Origin: Candidatus Roizmanbacteria bacterium
GTDB taxonomy: Bacteria; Patescibacteriota; Microgenomatia; UBA1406; GWC2-37-13
Assembly (NCBI GenBank): GCA_016215445.1
Contig: JACRJL010000001.1
Span: 124,001 to 188,000 of the forward strand
Length of the DNA stretch: 64,000 bases
Reading direction: 5' to 3'
Shown here: piece after piece, positions 1 to 8,012 of the stretch
Numbering within the stretch: position 1 is the stretch's first letter
Layout: every line of letters begins with the position of its first letter
Program-made: the position numbers and the translations under genes
Notes under the pieces: generated by a model
The model's input: the letters and a program-made list of their open reading frames with translations, nothing else
Told to the model about the DNA's origin: nothing
Databases searched by the model: none

Positions 1-482
1 TTATCTGCCCAGGGAAAATAAGCAGGCGTGATGGCGATTTGGATCGCCATTTTTAGATTGGCCGGCTGTTTTGACAGAAAGCCCAAAAGAGCAGAAAGCG
101 GATCAACGTCTTTGAAATCAAAGTAGGTTTTAGTTGGAAGATAAGTGTAGGAATTTAGCCCGACTTCGCCAAAGCTAAGCCGTTTAGATTTAAAAACCAG
201 ATCCATGGGGTCGCTTGTTGTTTTAGCAGTTGAGGTCGGAAACGAAGAGGAAACCAAGCTGCTGACAAAAGTTTCCGTGGTTTTCGGAACAGTAACATAA
301 AGATAGATAGTTTGGTTTAAAAGAAAGATTTCAAAGGCATAAGTTTTTGGTTTGACGAGCCATCTTTTCCAAAGTGGGACGTAAGGTTGGGGGAGAAGTG
401 AGGCAAAGATCTGTGTTGCCGCTTCAATCGGCGTTTCGTCGTCTTTTGGGTTACGAATTTGTAAGTGGGAAAGCTCGCTCAT
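1..482 (-). CDS. N-terminal part of type IV secretion-type (VirB4/HerA-like) ATPase, cut by window edge
   Basis: The minus strand is open from an ATG at 482-480 to the window edge, giving 160 residues with no stop, so the C-terminal part is outside. The start reads MSELSHLQIRNPKDDETP, followed by an alpha/beta region with YAFEIFLLNQTIYLYVTVP. This beginning resembles the N-terminal domain found before the DUF87/HerA ATPase domain in patescibacterial conjugation or secretion ATPases. The ATPase motifs themselves are not in the window, so the call rests on the N-terminus only. A TATAAT on the minus strand (498-493) lies about 10 bases before the ATG, so the mRNA is probably leaderless. The gene is divergent from the glycosyltransferase at 524. 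Confidence 0.55.
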   Translation of the reverse strand, partial: MSELSHLQIRNPKDDETPIEAATQIFASLLPQPYVPLWKRWLVKPKTYAFEIFLLNQTIYLYVTVPKTTETFVSSLVSSSFPTSTAKTTSDPMDLVFKSKRLSFGEVGLNSYTYLPTKTYFDFKDVDPLSALLGFLSKQPANLKMAIQIAITPAYFPWAD

Positions 483-523
483 ATATAAAATGATTATATC
501 AGAAGACTGCTATAATAATTTTA
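483..523. promoter_or_regulatory. Short divergent promoter region
   Basis: The 41 bases between two divergent ATGs carry a TATAAT on the plus strand (511-516) and a TATAAT on the minus strand (498-493). Each lies 7-11 bases from its gene's ATG. I see no Shine-Dalgarno site for either gene, which fits leaderless transcripts. The -35 boxes are weak. Confidence 0.5.
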
Positions 524-3500
524 ATGATAGGGAAGATATTTGACTTTTTTAAAAAAAGGCCGGGATTGGCCTTTCTTATTGCGATTTTGACAATAATTAC
601 CGCTGTCAGTCTTAAACCTGGTTTTTATCTATTGGGTTGGGATAATTATTCCTCTTACTTTAATCTAAAAACCAACATTTTCCGGACCTTTTTTTCCACC
701 TGGAGGGAATATAGAGGATTGGGAGTTCCCTCGGATGCCGAAGTAACCGACGTGTTTAGGCAAATATTTTATTGGATTACCAATTTATTCCTGCCTGAAC
801 AGTTACTTGACCAGGTTTATTATCTATTGTCATTGTGGGTAGGTATTTTGAGTGCTTATGCAGTTTCCGATTTGATTTTCAAAAACTTTTTTTCCAAGGA
901 CAGGGAAAAAACTGGTCAAGGAGCGGATCTATTTGCCGTTCTGGTATCTTTGTTTTATCTTTTCAACCTTAATACGCTTTCCATATTTGCGTCACCAATA
1001 ATACCCTTCACCAACAGATTTTATTCTATGCCTTTGACTATTTATCTTCTTTTTAAATTCCTTTATTCTGGCCGAAAAAAAAGAGATTTTTTATGGCTTG
1101 CTTTGGCTATCGTTGTTACATCGGGTAGTTATGTGACACCGACGGTTTTCATCACTTCGTTCGCCGCTTTTGGGTTACTTCTTTGGTTTATGACTGGTCT
1201 CAAAAAAACGATCATCTACTCGCTTATTTTTCTGTCGCTGAATGCATTTTGGCTCTTGCCATTTTTTAACTATACGGTAAAAAAATCACCTATCATACCG
1301 CTTGCCCGGACGTTCATAGAAATCAATGAGTCGACCTTAAACCAGCCAAAGTCCAACTTCAGTTTAGGCAAACAGGCAGCTCTATTCCCAAGCTTTTTTG
1401 ATATAAAGTTTCCTTCTCTTAACGGGGCCTCGCAGAATATTCATCCATTACTGGACGAGTACAACAAACCTTTCAATCAGAAAGTGTTTTTGATGTTTCC
1501 GATAATCTACACACTTGGCGGGATTCTTCTTATTAAGGACTGGAAGAAATACCGTAAGCTTTTGTGGATGCCGGTTTGGATTGTTTTGTTTCTATTTTTG
1601 TCGACCAAGCAGTATGGTCCTCTAGGTTTTCTTTACAGTTTTATGGATAAACACATACCGTTTTTTGGGATAATCTTTAGGATAGGGGACACGAAATTTC
1701 ATGCATACATCAACTTTGCCGGCAGCTTTCTTGCAGGGTATTTTATTTTAAGGCTATTGGAGTTTGTGAGGACAAAAAAGTCATATTTGATGCTTGTGTC
1801 CGTTATCTTTATTGCCTTTATTTATTATGTATTCTTATTCAGAAGCTATTTTACCGGCAACCTTATTAATTATGTTCTTTATGTAAAAATTCCGCAGGCA
1901 TATTACGACGTTGCCGAAAAAATAAATAAAGATCCCAATAAGTCCCGCGTTCTCCATTTGCCTTTCGACAGCTGGCACCATTATTGGAGATCTTATTCAT
2001 GGGGATATCTGGGGTCGGCTTTTTATAACTATTTCTTGGATAAGCCTTATATAGACAAGACTTTCGAACCCGGAAGCGTGGAAAATGTATACTTACACAG
2101 CAAAATAAATTCGTTAATATCGTCTTTCTACCGGGCATCAAACGAGAGTGAAAAATCAGTTTTGGCCGATCGGTTTTATAATCTGGCCTCCAAGGCCGGC
2201 ATAAAATATATTCTTCTTGATGAGTCGATTTCCTCATCTGTCTACCCGAAAAACATTAACTACACCGCCAAACAGTCATACGTTGCCTCGCAGGCTATGA
2301 TGTTATATTTATACGACAAGCAAATGGTCGTCCGCAATGACTATGACGTAAACTTCATCAATTTCTACAACGATTATACAAAGCTGTTTCCTTTGGATAA
2401 AATCGGACTACCTGCTGATCTCCCCAAGTCATTTAAACTTTATTTATTCGAAATCCCATCTGTAAGACCGGAGGTCTCTTTTATAGAAAATGCCAGGATA
2501 ATAGACGATAAAATTGATAACGCGCTGGAGACAGACCTTGATAGATTAAACGACAACGATTATATCCAGGATAAAAATATGCCCGGCGTCTTATATCCAT
2601 TTATGCAACAAAACCACACTGCTTCATTAAACGATGGAAACATGACCATAAAATACAAAAATGGAATAGGGGAACAGACAAGATATTCCGTACGGTCTTC
2701 CTTGACAAGCGAAGACACACGCATGTTTGATTTTTATGGAAAAGAAGTGGACGGTAAACTCGTTTTTGACATTTATCATCGTTACTTGCCGGATATTGAA
2801 GGAAATAAATATCAAAAATATGTTGGAAGCATTTCTCTTGATTCTCCTGAAGCGGTTCTTTCTTCAGAGTACAAATTTTCCGTGAACGGAAACGCCTCGG
2901 ATTTGCCGGAGGAAATTAATGAAGAGCCGACATATCTTGTCTCATTTCTTTTAACCGGTCCACAGATTGACGTTTCACTTTTGGCGAAAAAAGCCCACAT
3001 AGATATAAATCCAAGTGTATTCGAAAATAGAAGTTCGCTTTCGGATTGTCCATTGTTAAAAACCGGCAGTATTCTTGAATTGGGTCTGTGTAATAAGCCT
3101 TATTTCGTAGACTCGGTAATCAGTTTACCTAATCCGGAATCTGATAAACAATATTATGTAGAACCTACTTTATCAGTCAAAGGTGATGTTACCGGCGAGA
3201 ACCCTGACCAATTCGGAGTGAAACCTGTTCACGCATATGCTTGTTACAGCCAAAACGCCAATGGGGAATGTTTAAATTTTCATAGAAATTTTCTCGTTGA
3301 TGTCCATAAAGACACTAATTTATATTCCGAAGGCTTTTTTGTTTCCAACCAGGTGCCTCTTTCGATACTATTTGGTTCCATTCCCTTTGACGATTTTAAG
3401 CAGGCGATTATCTTCGAAAAACTGGATTTAGAAATATTCGAAATCGCGGATGAAAAATCAATAACATTTAGTCCAACAGAATATCGCGAGAATTTAGATC

Positions 3501-4414
3501 TGCAGCCCGGAGATTTAACTTTGGATTTTCCCAGAGCCTTATCCAATAACTCTTACTATTTTGTCGGTCAGATGGATTTCTACGACAAGACGATCGCACC
3601 TTGCGGCAGCGGAACAACAAAAAGGGTCGACAGAATCGTTGACGGAGTTCTTGTCAATAAAATGGAAGGATGTCTGGCGGCATTCGCGCAAATATTCAAT
3701 TACTCCTACAAAAATCCTTATTTGCTACTTTTTGATTACTGGGTCGGATCAGGTCAGCAGCCACTTTTTAGCCTCAAAAAGGAAAGCGACACTTATCTCA
3801 TAGAAAGGGCTTCGATCTATCAGGGTTATCCGAATATAAAAGGCATGAAGGGTGATAAGGTGGCGATGACGACCGCATCAAGAATAATCGAACCAAGGTA
3901 TCACAGTGACACTGGTTCCTCCAAGGTCGAAGTGAATTTTTTCCAGGACACGATCAATCAGGGTAATTTGGCATTAGGCGGTATCAATATGATCGAACTG
4001 CCGACTGACTGGTATTCATTGGCCATGGTTCCCGAAAACGGAGACTTATTCTATACCAAGCCTAAAAATGGTTTTGAGGAAAAATCAATACTACCGTCTC
4101 TTAAAATGATTACTATAAAAGGAGATAATACCCAGGATAATAGCACGGGTTTGCTTTACTTTAATGAAGGATATGACAATGATTGGGGGATTTACGACAG
4201 CGTATTGTCCCTTATGGTCGGGACGAGGTCAGGTAAAACCTTAAAATGCAGCGGCTATGCCAACTGTTTTGAAATAGAAAACGTTAACCTCAACAAACGT
4301 TACTATCTGTTTTACTGGCCGGAAAAGCTATACTTTTTCGGATGGTTCCTGACGATTCTAGTCATTATTTTATCTTTAAGGACTTTCAACAGAGAACCTT
4401 TGAAAACAGAGTAA
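524..4414 (+). CDS. Giant polytopic membrane glycosyltransferase (GT-C/AftD- or YfhO-like)
   Basis: This 1296-residue protein has a highly hydrophobic N-terminal part (about residues 14-440, roughly a dozen membrane segments). A large hydrophilic region of about 800 residues follows, then one last membrane segment near residues 1270-1290. The first extracytoplasmic loop holds LGWDNYSSYF with an acidic residue at 40, where GT-C enzymes carry their catalytic Asp or Glu. The layout (multi-TM, long beta-rich ectodomain, final TM) resembles alpha-(1-3)-arabinofuranosyltransferase or YfhO-type envelope glycosyltransferases that use lipid-linked sugars. The donor and acceptor cannot be told. It converges with a GT2 gene downstream, consistent with cell-surface glycan work. 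The ATG is 7 bases after a TATAAT. Confidence 0.65.
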   Translation: MIGKIFDFFKKRPGLAFLIAILTIITAVSLKPGFYLLGWDNYSSYFNLKTNIFRTFFSTWREYRGLGVPSDAEVTDVFRQIFYWITNLFLPEQLLDQVYYLLSLWVGILSAYAVSDLIFKNFFSKDREKTGQGADLFAVLVSLFYLFNLNTLSIFASPIIPFTNRFYSMPLTIYLLFKFLYSGRKKRDFLWLALAIVVTSGSYVTPTVFITSFAAFGLLLWFMTGLKKTIIYSLIFLSLNAFWLLPFFNYTVKKSPIIPLARTFIEINESTLNQPKSNFSLGKQAALFPSFFDIKFPSLNGASQNIHPLLDEYNKPFNQKVFLMFPIIYTLGGILLIKDWKKYRKLLWMPVWIVLFLFLSTKQYGPLGFLYSFMDKHIPFFGIIFRIGDTKFHAYINFAGSFLAGYFILRLLEFVRTKKSYLMLVSVIFIAFIYYVFLFRSYFTGNLINYVLYVKIPQAYYDVAEKINKDPNKSRVLHLPFDSWHHYWRSYSWGYLGSAFYNYFLDKPYIDKTFEPGSVENVYLHSKINSLISSFYRASNESEKSVLADRFYNLASKAGIKYILLDESISSSVYPKNINYTAKQSYVASQAMMLYLYDKQMVVRNDYDVNFINFYNDYTKLFPLDKIGLPADLPKSFKLYLFEIPSVRPEVSFIENARIIDDKIDNALETDLDRLNDNDYIQDKNMPGVLYPFMQQNHTASLNDGNMTIKYKNGIGEQTRYSVRSSLTSEDTRMFDFYGKEVDGKLVFDIYHRYLPDIEGNKYQKYVGSISLDSPEAVLSSEYKFSVNGNASDLPEEINEEPTYLVSFLLTGPQIDVSLLAKKAHIDINPSVFENRSSLSDCPLLKTGSILELGLCNKPYFVDSVISLPNPESDKQYYVEPTLSVKGDVTGENPDQFGVKPVHAYACYSQNANGECLNFHRNFLVDVHKDTNLYSEGFFVSNQVPLSILFGSIPFDDFKQAIIFEKLDLEIFEIADEKSITFSPTEYRENLDLQPGDLTLDFPRALSNNSYYFVGQMDFYDKTIAPCGSGTTKRVDRIVDGVLVNKMEGCLAAFAQIFNYSYKNPYLLLFDYWVGSGQQPLFSLKKESDTYLIERASIYQGYPNIKGMKGDKVAMTTASRIIEPRYHSDTGSSKVEVNFFQDTINQGNLALGGINMIELPTDWYSLAMVPENGDLFYTKPKNGFEEKSILPSLKMITIKGDNTQDNSTGLLYFNEGYDNDWGIYDSVLSLMVGTRSGKTLKCSGYANCFEIENVNLNKRYYLFYWPEKLYFFGWFLTILVIILSLRTFNREPLKTE

Positions 4415-5229
4415 TAATTTAATCCTTTTTTAAGGATTCGATATATTTTCCAATTGAAGTCGGCAGAAAAAACCATACCACATACAAACTGGAATATCCA
4501 GAAAGCCTGGATGTAAAGAGGGGCGGATTGGACATATTCATGAGCCCATCGGTGCATCCGATATGTACTCATGGTTAATTTTCTGAAATATTTCACCGAG
4601 GCAGCTCCTTGATGATAGCGAACTTCAACCAATGATTTTTGGATATTGGCTAATTTTCCGATTTTACCCATTCTGTACCAAAGATGAGTATCGTCTCCAG
4701 GCCAGAATTCCTGTTGATACATACCAGCTTTGATTACCGTATCTTTTCTATACATGACTGATGGGTCGGCAAAAGGACTGATAACAAGCCAGATTTTTTT
4801 GATCTGTTCGTCGGTCTTTAAGAATTTAACAATCTGAGTCTTTCCATTTTCTTCAAATAATCTGATCCAGCTGCCTACAGCAACTACCTCAGGATTTTTT
4901 TCAAAGAAATTAACTTGAGTTTTGATTCGGTCTTTTAACATTATGTCGTCTTGATTTATTCTACAAATATATTTACCTTTAGCTTTTTTTATGGCAAAGT
5001 TAAGGACGCGACCCAAACCTCGGTTTTTATTAAAAGAATAAAAATGAACGTTTTTATATTTTCTTGACAGATGCCGACAAAGAGTTTTACTGGCATCTTT
5101 TGATCCGTCATCGACCAAAATAACTTCAAAATTTTTATAACTGCTTCTCATTACAGAAATAACCGCCTCCTTAAGATATGAGGCTCCGTTAAATACTGGA
5201 ATTATTACTGTGACTTCTGGTTTCTTCAT
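4312..5229 (-). CDS. Family 2 glycosyltransferase (GT-A fold)
   Basis: This 305-residue protein opens with VTVIIPVFNGASYLKEAV, followed by VILVDDGSKDAS, the nucleotide-sugar binding part of GT2 enzymes. A later NQDD around residue 93 stands in the place of the metal-binding DxD, and YICRINQDDIML supports the same alignment. The C-terminus has a hydrophobic stretch (YIQAFWIFQFVCGMVF) that may hold it to the inner membrane. Transfer of one sugar to a lipid or protein acceptor is expected; the sugar is unknown. Its 3' end overlaps the end of the convergent giant glycosyltransferase by 103 bases, unusually long, so the last 34 residues may be an extension produced by loss of an earlier stop. Confidence 0.85.
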   Translation of the reverse strand: MKKPEVTVIIPVFNGASYLKEAVISVMRSSYKNFEVILVDDGSKDASKTLCRHLSRKYKNVHFYSFNKNRGLGRVLNFAIKKAKGKYICRINQDDIMLKDRIKTQVNFFEKNPEVVAVGSWIRLFEENGKTQIVKFLKTDEQIKKIWLVISPFADPSVMYRKDTVIKAGMYQQEFWPGDDTHLWYRMGKIGKLANIQKSLVEVRYHQGAASVKYFRKLTMSTYRMHRWAHEYVQSAPLYIQAFWIFQFVCGMVFSADFNWKIYRILKKGLNYYSVFKGSLLKVLKDKIMTRIVRNHPKKYSFSGQ

Positions 5230-5347
5230 AAGTTTATATCCTATAATATTATAACAATAATTATTTTTATTTCAACTTTTTCTTTCCCTCTAATCACCAA
5301 TTTTGATGAGTATAGGGAAAGAGATAGGGGGGATGTTTGAGACTTGG
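5230..5347. other. Intergenic stretch with one imperfect hairpin
   Basis: An inverted repeat CTTTCCCT / AGGGAAAG (about 5281-5322) encloses a shorter pairing ATCACC / GATGAG. There is no U-run in the expected place on either strand, so it is not a clear intrinsic terminator. It lies between the left end of the GC-rich island and the start of the GT2 gene. Confidence 0.4.
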
Positions 5348-5455
5348 TTAATTCAGCGGAGAGCTGAAGGTGCTGAAAAGCAACCAAATCCAAAACACTT
5401 GGAATACCCACACTATCTCTGGAGGTCCGCGATACATTTCAAGTATCGTATTCAT
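5348..5455 (-). CDS. Small hydrophobic protein, 35 residues
   Basis: A minus-strand mini-ORF begins at ATG 5455-5453 and ends at TAA 5350-5348. It has a strong Shine-Dalgarno (GGAGG, 8 bases before the ATG). It encodes MNTILEMYRGPPEIVWVFQ followed by an aromatic hydrophobic stretch rich in F, W and L that could span or lie in a membrane. It follows the lipoprotein gene by 29 bases in the same direction, so it would be the last cistron of the island unit. I recognise no family. The good ribosome-binding site is the main support; a chance ORF cannot be excluded. Confidence 0.4.
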   Translation of the reverse strand: MNTILEMYRGPPEIVWVFQVFWIWLLFSTFSSPLN

Positions 5456-5484
5456 GAGAATATCCTCCATTAGGGTTCAGGCAT

Positions 5485-6039
5485 CTAGTGCACTGCGGTG
5501 GCCCAAAACTTGCCGTTGCACCCAGTCCAGGTGTCATCGCTCCGAGCAGGAACATTCGGATCAAAGACATTCTGAATCCAGATGCGACCCGGTCCGGTGG
5601 GCAGATGATCAAAGACCATCGAAACGTCAGTCGGGGCGTCAACAGTTGTGGCATCAGAGCACCACACATACCAGGCTTGGTATGAATCGAGAGTCAGTTC
5701 TGACCCTTCGAAAACTGTTGCATTGGCGTTTGCGGCCATCTGTTGGGTGGAGACAACACAAGCTTCCATCTCTGCTTGAGTGACATTAAAGTCAGCCTCA
5801 GCGGTGCGTAAGCAGAGTGCCAACAGTTCGGATTGACCAGCAACGAGCGGATCGGAATTGCTTTCATCGTAGTTCAACGATGTGCTGGCGGGCGCGGCGG
5901 GCGGCTGGGTGGGCATGGGGGCCGAGACGGTCGGGATGACCGGGGCCAGAGGGGCGTTACGCGGAGTAACACTGCAGGCCAGGGAGGCGAGCAGAAGCGC
6001 GATTAGCCCGAGGGCGATGGTAAAACGGGTTTTGTTCAT
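5485..6039 (-). CDS. Small secreted lipoprotein in GC-rich island
   Basis: From the ATG at 6039 the product has 184 residues. This start is preceded by AGGAGAAAGAG, a strong ribosome-binding site; an upstream in-frame extension to 6165 overlaps the neighbouring gene and has no such site. The N-terminus (MNKTRFTIALGLIALLLA then SLAC) is a lipoprotein signal with Cys near residue 22. A Pro/Ala/Thr-rich linker follows, then a domain with four cysteines (LALCLRTAE, MEACVV, WYVWCSD, WTGCNG) that could form two disulfides. I recognise no named family. Style and base use recall Chloroflexi-type lipoproteins and differ from the AT-rich neighbours, suggesting transfer or a foreign segment. Confidence 0.65.
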   Translation of the reverse strand: MNKTRFTIALGLIALLLASLACSVTPRNAPLAPVIPTVSAPMPTQPPAAPASTSLNYDESNSDPLVAGQSELLALCLRTAEADFNVTQAEMEACVVSTQQMAANANATVFEGSELTLDSYQAWYVWCSDATTVDAPTDVSMVFDHLPTGPGRIWIQNVFDPNVPARSDDTWTGCNGKFWATAVH

Positions 6040-6049
6040 CTCTTTCTCC

Positions 6050-6280
6050 TTAGAAAGTGACTTGATAATTCGCGAGGAACAAAGCGGCCGCGGCGGTGAG
6101 CGCGCAGGTAACCAGCACGAGGCCAGCGACGACCACGATGATCCAGCGAACAACTTTCTGTTCACGAGTCAGTGGGGGCTTGGTGTGTCCCGCGACGACT
6201 TGAACAGTCAGTTTGACAGGCAGGTGCGTTTCAGGCAGCACTGCATCAACGGTTACGTTTTCTTCAACTAACGGTTTCAT
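6050..6280 (-). CDS. Small single-pass membrane protein in GC-rich island
   Basis: The product has 76 residues from the ATG at 6280, which has AAGGAG ten bases upstream; a start 14 codons earlier (6322) with AGGAGA only a few bases away is the alternative. The N-terminal half is hydrophilic (MKPLVEENVTVDAVLPETH), then comes PPLTREQKVVRW and one membrane helix rich in V, A and L near the C-terminus, so it is probably tail-anchored. It lies 10 bases before the lipoprotein gene in the same direction and is surely co-transcribed with it. No family is recognised. GC content is higher than in the flanking chromosome. Confidence 0.55.
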   Translation of the reverse strand: MKPLVEENVTVDAVLPETHLPVKLTVQVVAGHTKPPLTREQKVVRWIIVVVAGLVLVTCALTAAAALFLANYQVTF

Positions 6281-6344
6281 GATCTTTGTACTCCTTGTAC
6301 ATTTTGGTGGTTTGATTTTCATTTCTCCTGGTCTACGATGACCT

Positions 6345-6923
6345 TAACCCAAAGGGGGGGCGTAGGATACGCCTTATGAAATCCATCTCCTTTATGGACT
6401 CGTTCTAAGGACGAAATAATTCATCCGTAAAGTGAGTCCATCTACAAGTTTATTTTTTTAAATAAACCGTAGAAGGGAGATTGGTTTTCAGGTCGTGTTC
6501 AATTGAGCCATGTTTTGCCCATAAATTGCCCTTAAGCCCATAAATATAAATAACCTGATGCCGACTAAGTCGGCAATAGACACGCTTAAACCTTTCCAGG
6601 CTCAAGCTATTTGAGCCCTTCCGGACTTTTAAGATGTCTATACCCATTTTGTAAATGTGCGAAGAGAAGTTTTGCTTTGCTTTGTAGCAAGCTTCTTCTC
6701 GACACTTTTGTCCTCTCCCCATTTTCTAAAACCCATGGGGGCGGGGACTAGTTTAATGTCCCGCCACTAGGCGGGACGCTAGTCCCCGCCTGGGACGAAA
6801 CAGTTTGCTTGGGCAAAAAAAATGCCCAAGAATTAGAGAGCCACTTAGTGGCTCCCAGATTCCTGGGTATTTAAGATATAATACTCTCTCCTTGGTTGTA
6901 TGTTTCGTCCCTTAAACATATGC
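6345..6923 (-). ncRNA. Candidate large structured noncoding RNA (about 580 nt)
   Basis: Read on the minus strand downstream of a strong promoter, this stretch holds a dense set of perfect or near-perfect stems. They are GGGACGAAACA pairing with TGTTTCGTCCC as a closing stem; GAGCCACTAAGTGGCTC; TTGGGCA/TGCCCAA; GGCGGGGACTAG/CTAGTCCCCGCC enclosing GTCCCGCC/GGCGGGAC; CCCCAT/ATGGGG; GAGAAG/CTTCTC with GCTTGCT/AGCAAAGC; ATAGACA/TGTCTAT enclosing CTTAAA/TTTAAG and GGCTCAA/TTGAGCC; GCCGAC/GTCGGC; CAGGT/ACCTG; GTTTATTT/AAATAAAC; ATGGACTC/GAGTCCAT enclosing GGATGAA/TTCGTCC; and GGCGTA/TACGCC. This is far more than a random leader would show. I could not match it to RNase P RNA, tmRNA, SRP RNA or 6S RNA. 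It could be a giant 5' leader of the membrane protein-lipoprotein unit or a separate RNA. Confidence 0.6.
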
Positions 6924-6928
6924 CCTAT

Positions 6929-6957
6929 AGTATAGCAAATGAACAGTCAAAAGTCAA
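6929..6957 (-). promoter_or_regulatory. Strong sigma70-type promoter for the structured RNA
   Basis: On the minus strand TTGACT (6957-6952), exactly 17 bases, then TATACT (6934-6929). The predicted RNA start is near 6922, just before GGGCATATG and the first stem of the structured RNA. A second TTGACT lies seven bases closer to the -10 box, in a spacing that does not fit. Confidence 0.75.
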
Positions 6958-7173
6958 CTATAGTGATGATTGTATAGAGTTATTTTTGTTTATACACAGA
7001 GTATGAACATGGGCCGGAATAGGAAGGCTATGAGATTAAAATTTACCTAATTAACCTAATTTCTAATTGATCTAAATAATGACCAATAACCCAATTATTA
7101 TCAATTGGGATTTAGACATTGGGGATTGATTAGGTCAATTAGAACAATTAGAATAATTAGAAATTGAAAGATA
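6958..7173. repeat. AT-rich intergenic stretch with degenerate long inverted repeat
   Basis: No gene is visible. From about 7047 to 7168 the sequence is a low-complexity inverted repeat built from CTAATT and its complement. The left arm carries CCTAATTAACCTAATTTC, the right arm GATTAGGTCAATTAGAAC, and CCAATTATTATCAATTGG is a short palindrome in the middle. The stretch lies between the RNA promoter and the 3' end of the surface-protein gene. Confidence 0.5.
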
Positions 7174-7827
7174 TTAAGAGCTTTTCTTAAGTTTAAGGCC
7201 GATTCCGGCGCCTAAAATATTGCCGGCCAATAAGAGTAGGCCGAATTCCGGTCCGGCAGAAGGAACAGTTTTACCAGGAGTGACCTGTTTTTCAATACAA
7301 AGCTGTGATGTATCGTCGTCATAGGCATTGCTTGAGTTGGCTTTGACAAAGTTGCTGACACAGAAAAGACCCTTATCAGCAGGCAAATTAGTTTGGGCTA
7401 ATACCTTCATTTTGAGATAAAAGACCTTTTCCTGGTCGACTTCAAAGTCTCCAGCATTCCAGGTGATTTCTCTAGTGGTTGAGTTAAAGCTTCCAGGTCC
7501 CTCCATCGGATCTAAATAAGAGGGAACAGTGTCTTTGACTTCCATTCCGACCAATTTTGTGGTTGAAGTGTTTTTTACCTTTATTTTAAAGAATACGACC
7601 TGGTCCGGTTTGAAACGGGGGTCAGAAACAGAAAGATTATCAACATATTCATAAACCGTGGCATCGTTTGATGTTCCAGGTTTTCCAACCATTTTATCAA
7701 CGACAATAGCATATGAAGGGCAAGGTTGTCCGTACTGACCATACTGGCCGACACAATCGGCAGAAACAGAAGGAACAAAAATCAATAATGAAAAAACAGT
7801 AGCGAGAAAAACAAATATTTTTTTCAT
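7174..7827 (-). CDS. DUF11-type surface protein with C-terminal anchor
   Basis: From ATG 7827 the product has 217 residues. It has a signal peptide (MKKIFVFLATVFSLLIF, cleavage near VSA-D), a Gly/Gln/Tyr stretch, then one beta domain of DUF11 character: KIKVKNTSTTKLVGMEV and KDTVPSYLDPMEG, with two cysteines late in the domain. The C-terminus is PSAGPEFG, a hydrophobic helix and KLKKSS, the usual sorting or anchor tail of CPR surface proteins. A perfect promoter (TTGACA, 17 bases, TATAAT) places the transcript start at or one base from this ATG. This rejects the longer upstream start and makes the mRNA leaderless. The ligand or role is unknown. Confidence 0.75.
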   Translation of the reverse strand: MKKIFVFLATVFSLLIFVPSVSADCVGQYGQYGQPCPSYAIVVDKMVGKPGTSNDATVYEYVDNLSVSDPRFKPDQVVFFKIKVKNTSTTKLVGMEVKDTVPSYLDPMEGPGSFNSTTREITWNAGDFEVDQEKVFYLKMKVLAQTNLPADKGLFCVSNFVKANSSNAYDDDTSQLCIEKQVTPGKTVPSAGPEFGLLLLAGNILGAGIGLKLKKSS

Positions 7828-7834
7828 AGTTGGT

Positions 7835-7863
7835 ATTATACTATAAGATTGTAACGTTGTCAA
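7835..7863 (-). promoter_or_regulatory. Perfect consensus promoter of a leaderless gene
   Basis: TTGACA (7863-7858), 17 bases, TATAAT (7840-7835) on the minus strand. The expected start point is at about 7828, one base before the ATG of the DUF11 protein. Confidence 0.85.
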
Positions 7864-7901
7864 CTATAGGATGTCGAAAAGGAAAAGAGAATATGGGAGT
7901 G

Positions 7902-7974
7902 GAAGCGGGTTAGGAAAGTAGAATTTAGAATTTGGATTTTCTAACTTCAATTTTCAAACTTCTTAACCCGTTTC
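7902..7974. repeat. Palindromic intergenic element
   Basis: GAAGCGGGTTA (7902-7912) and TAACCCGTTTC (7964-7974) form the ends of an imperfect palindrome. Further partial pairing inside involves GGAAAGTAGAA and the TTCTAACTTC-like strings. It lies between the divergent promoters of the DUF11 protein and the SpoU methyltransferase. Confidence 0.5.
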
Positions 7975-8012
7975 TAAACCTAATTTCTAACTTCCTATGC
8001 TATCATATTGCT

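Noticed and set aside
1866-2237. Minus-strand ORF inside the giant glycosyltransferase, and similar antisense frames in purA, guaB, copA, carB, pyrC and dnaB
   Set aside because: No start signals, no family resemblance, and full overlap with well-supported genes.
5281-5322. Intrinsic terminator after the island
   Set aside because: The hairpin lacks a U-run on either strand.
5370-5783. Plus-strand ORFs antisense to the island lipoprotein
   Set aside because: They are shadow frames caused by low stop density in GC-richer DNA, without a start signal, and are opposed by the lipoprotein gene with a signal peptide and Shine-Dalgarno.
6450-6722. A 90-codon minus-strand ORF (MGRGQKCREEACYK)
   Set aside because: It lies wholly inside the multi-hairpin region, has no ribosome-binding site in a unit where real genes have strong ones, and no protein-like pattern; the stems explain the sequence better.
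6345-6923. RNase P RNA, tmRNA, SRP RNA or 6S RNA as identity of the structured RNA
   Set aside because: I looked for the RNase P core strings (GAGGAAAGTC, ACAGAAA), the tmRNA tRNA-like ends and tag frame, and the SRP domain IV tetraloop pattern and did not find them.
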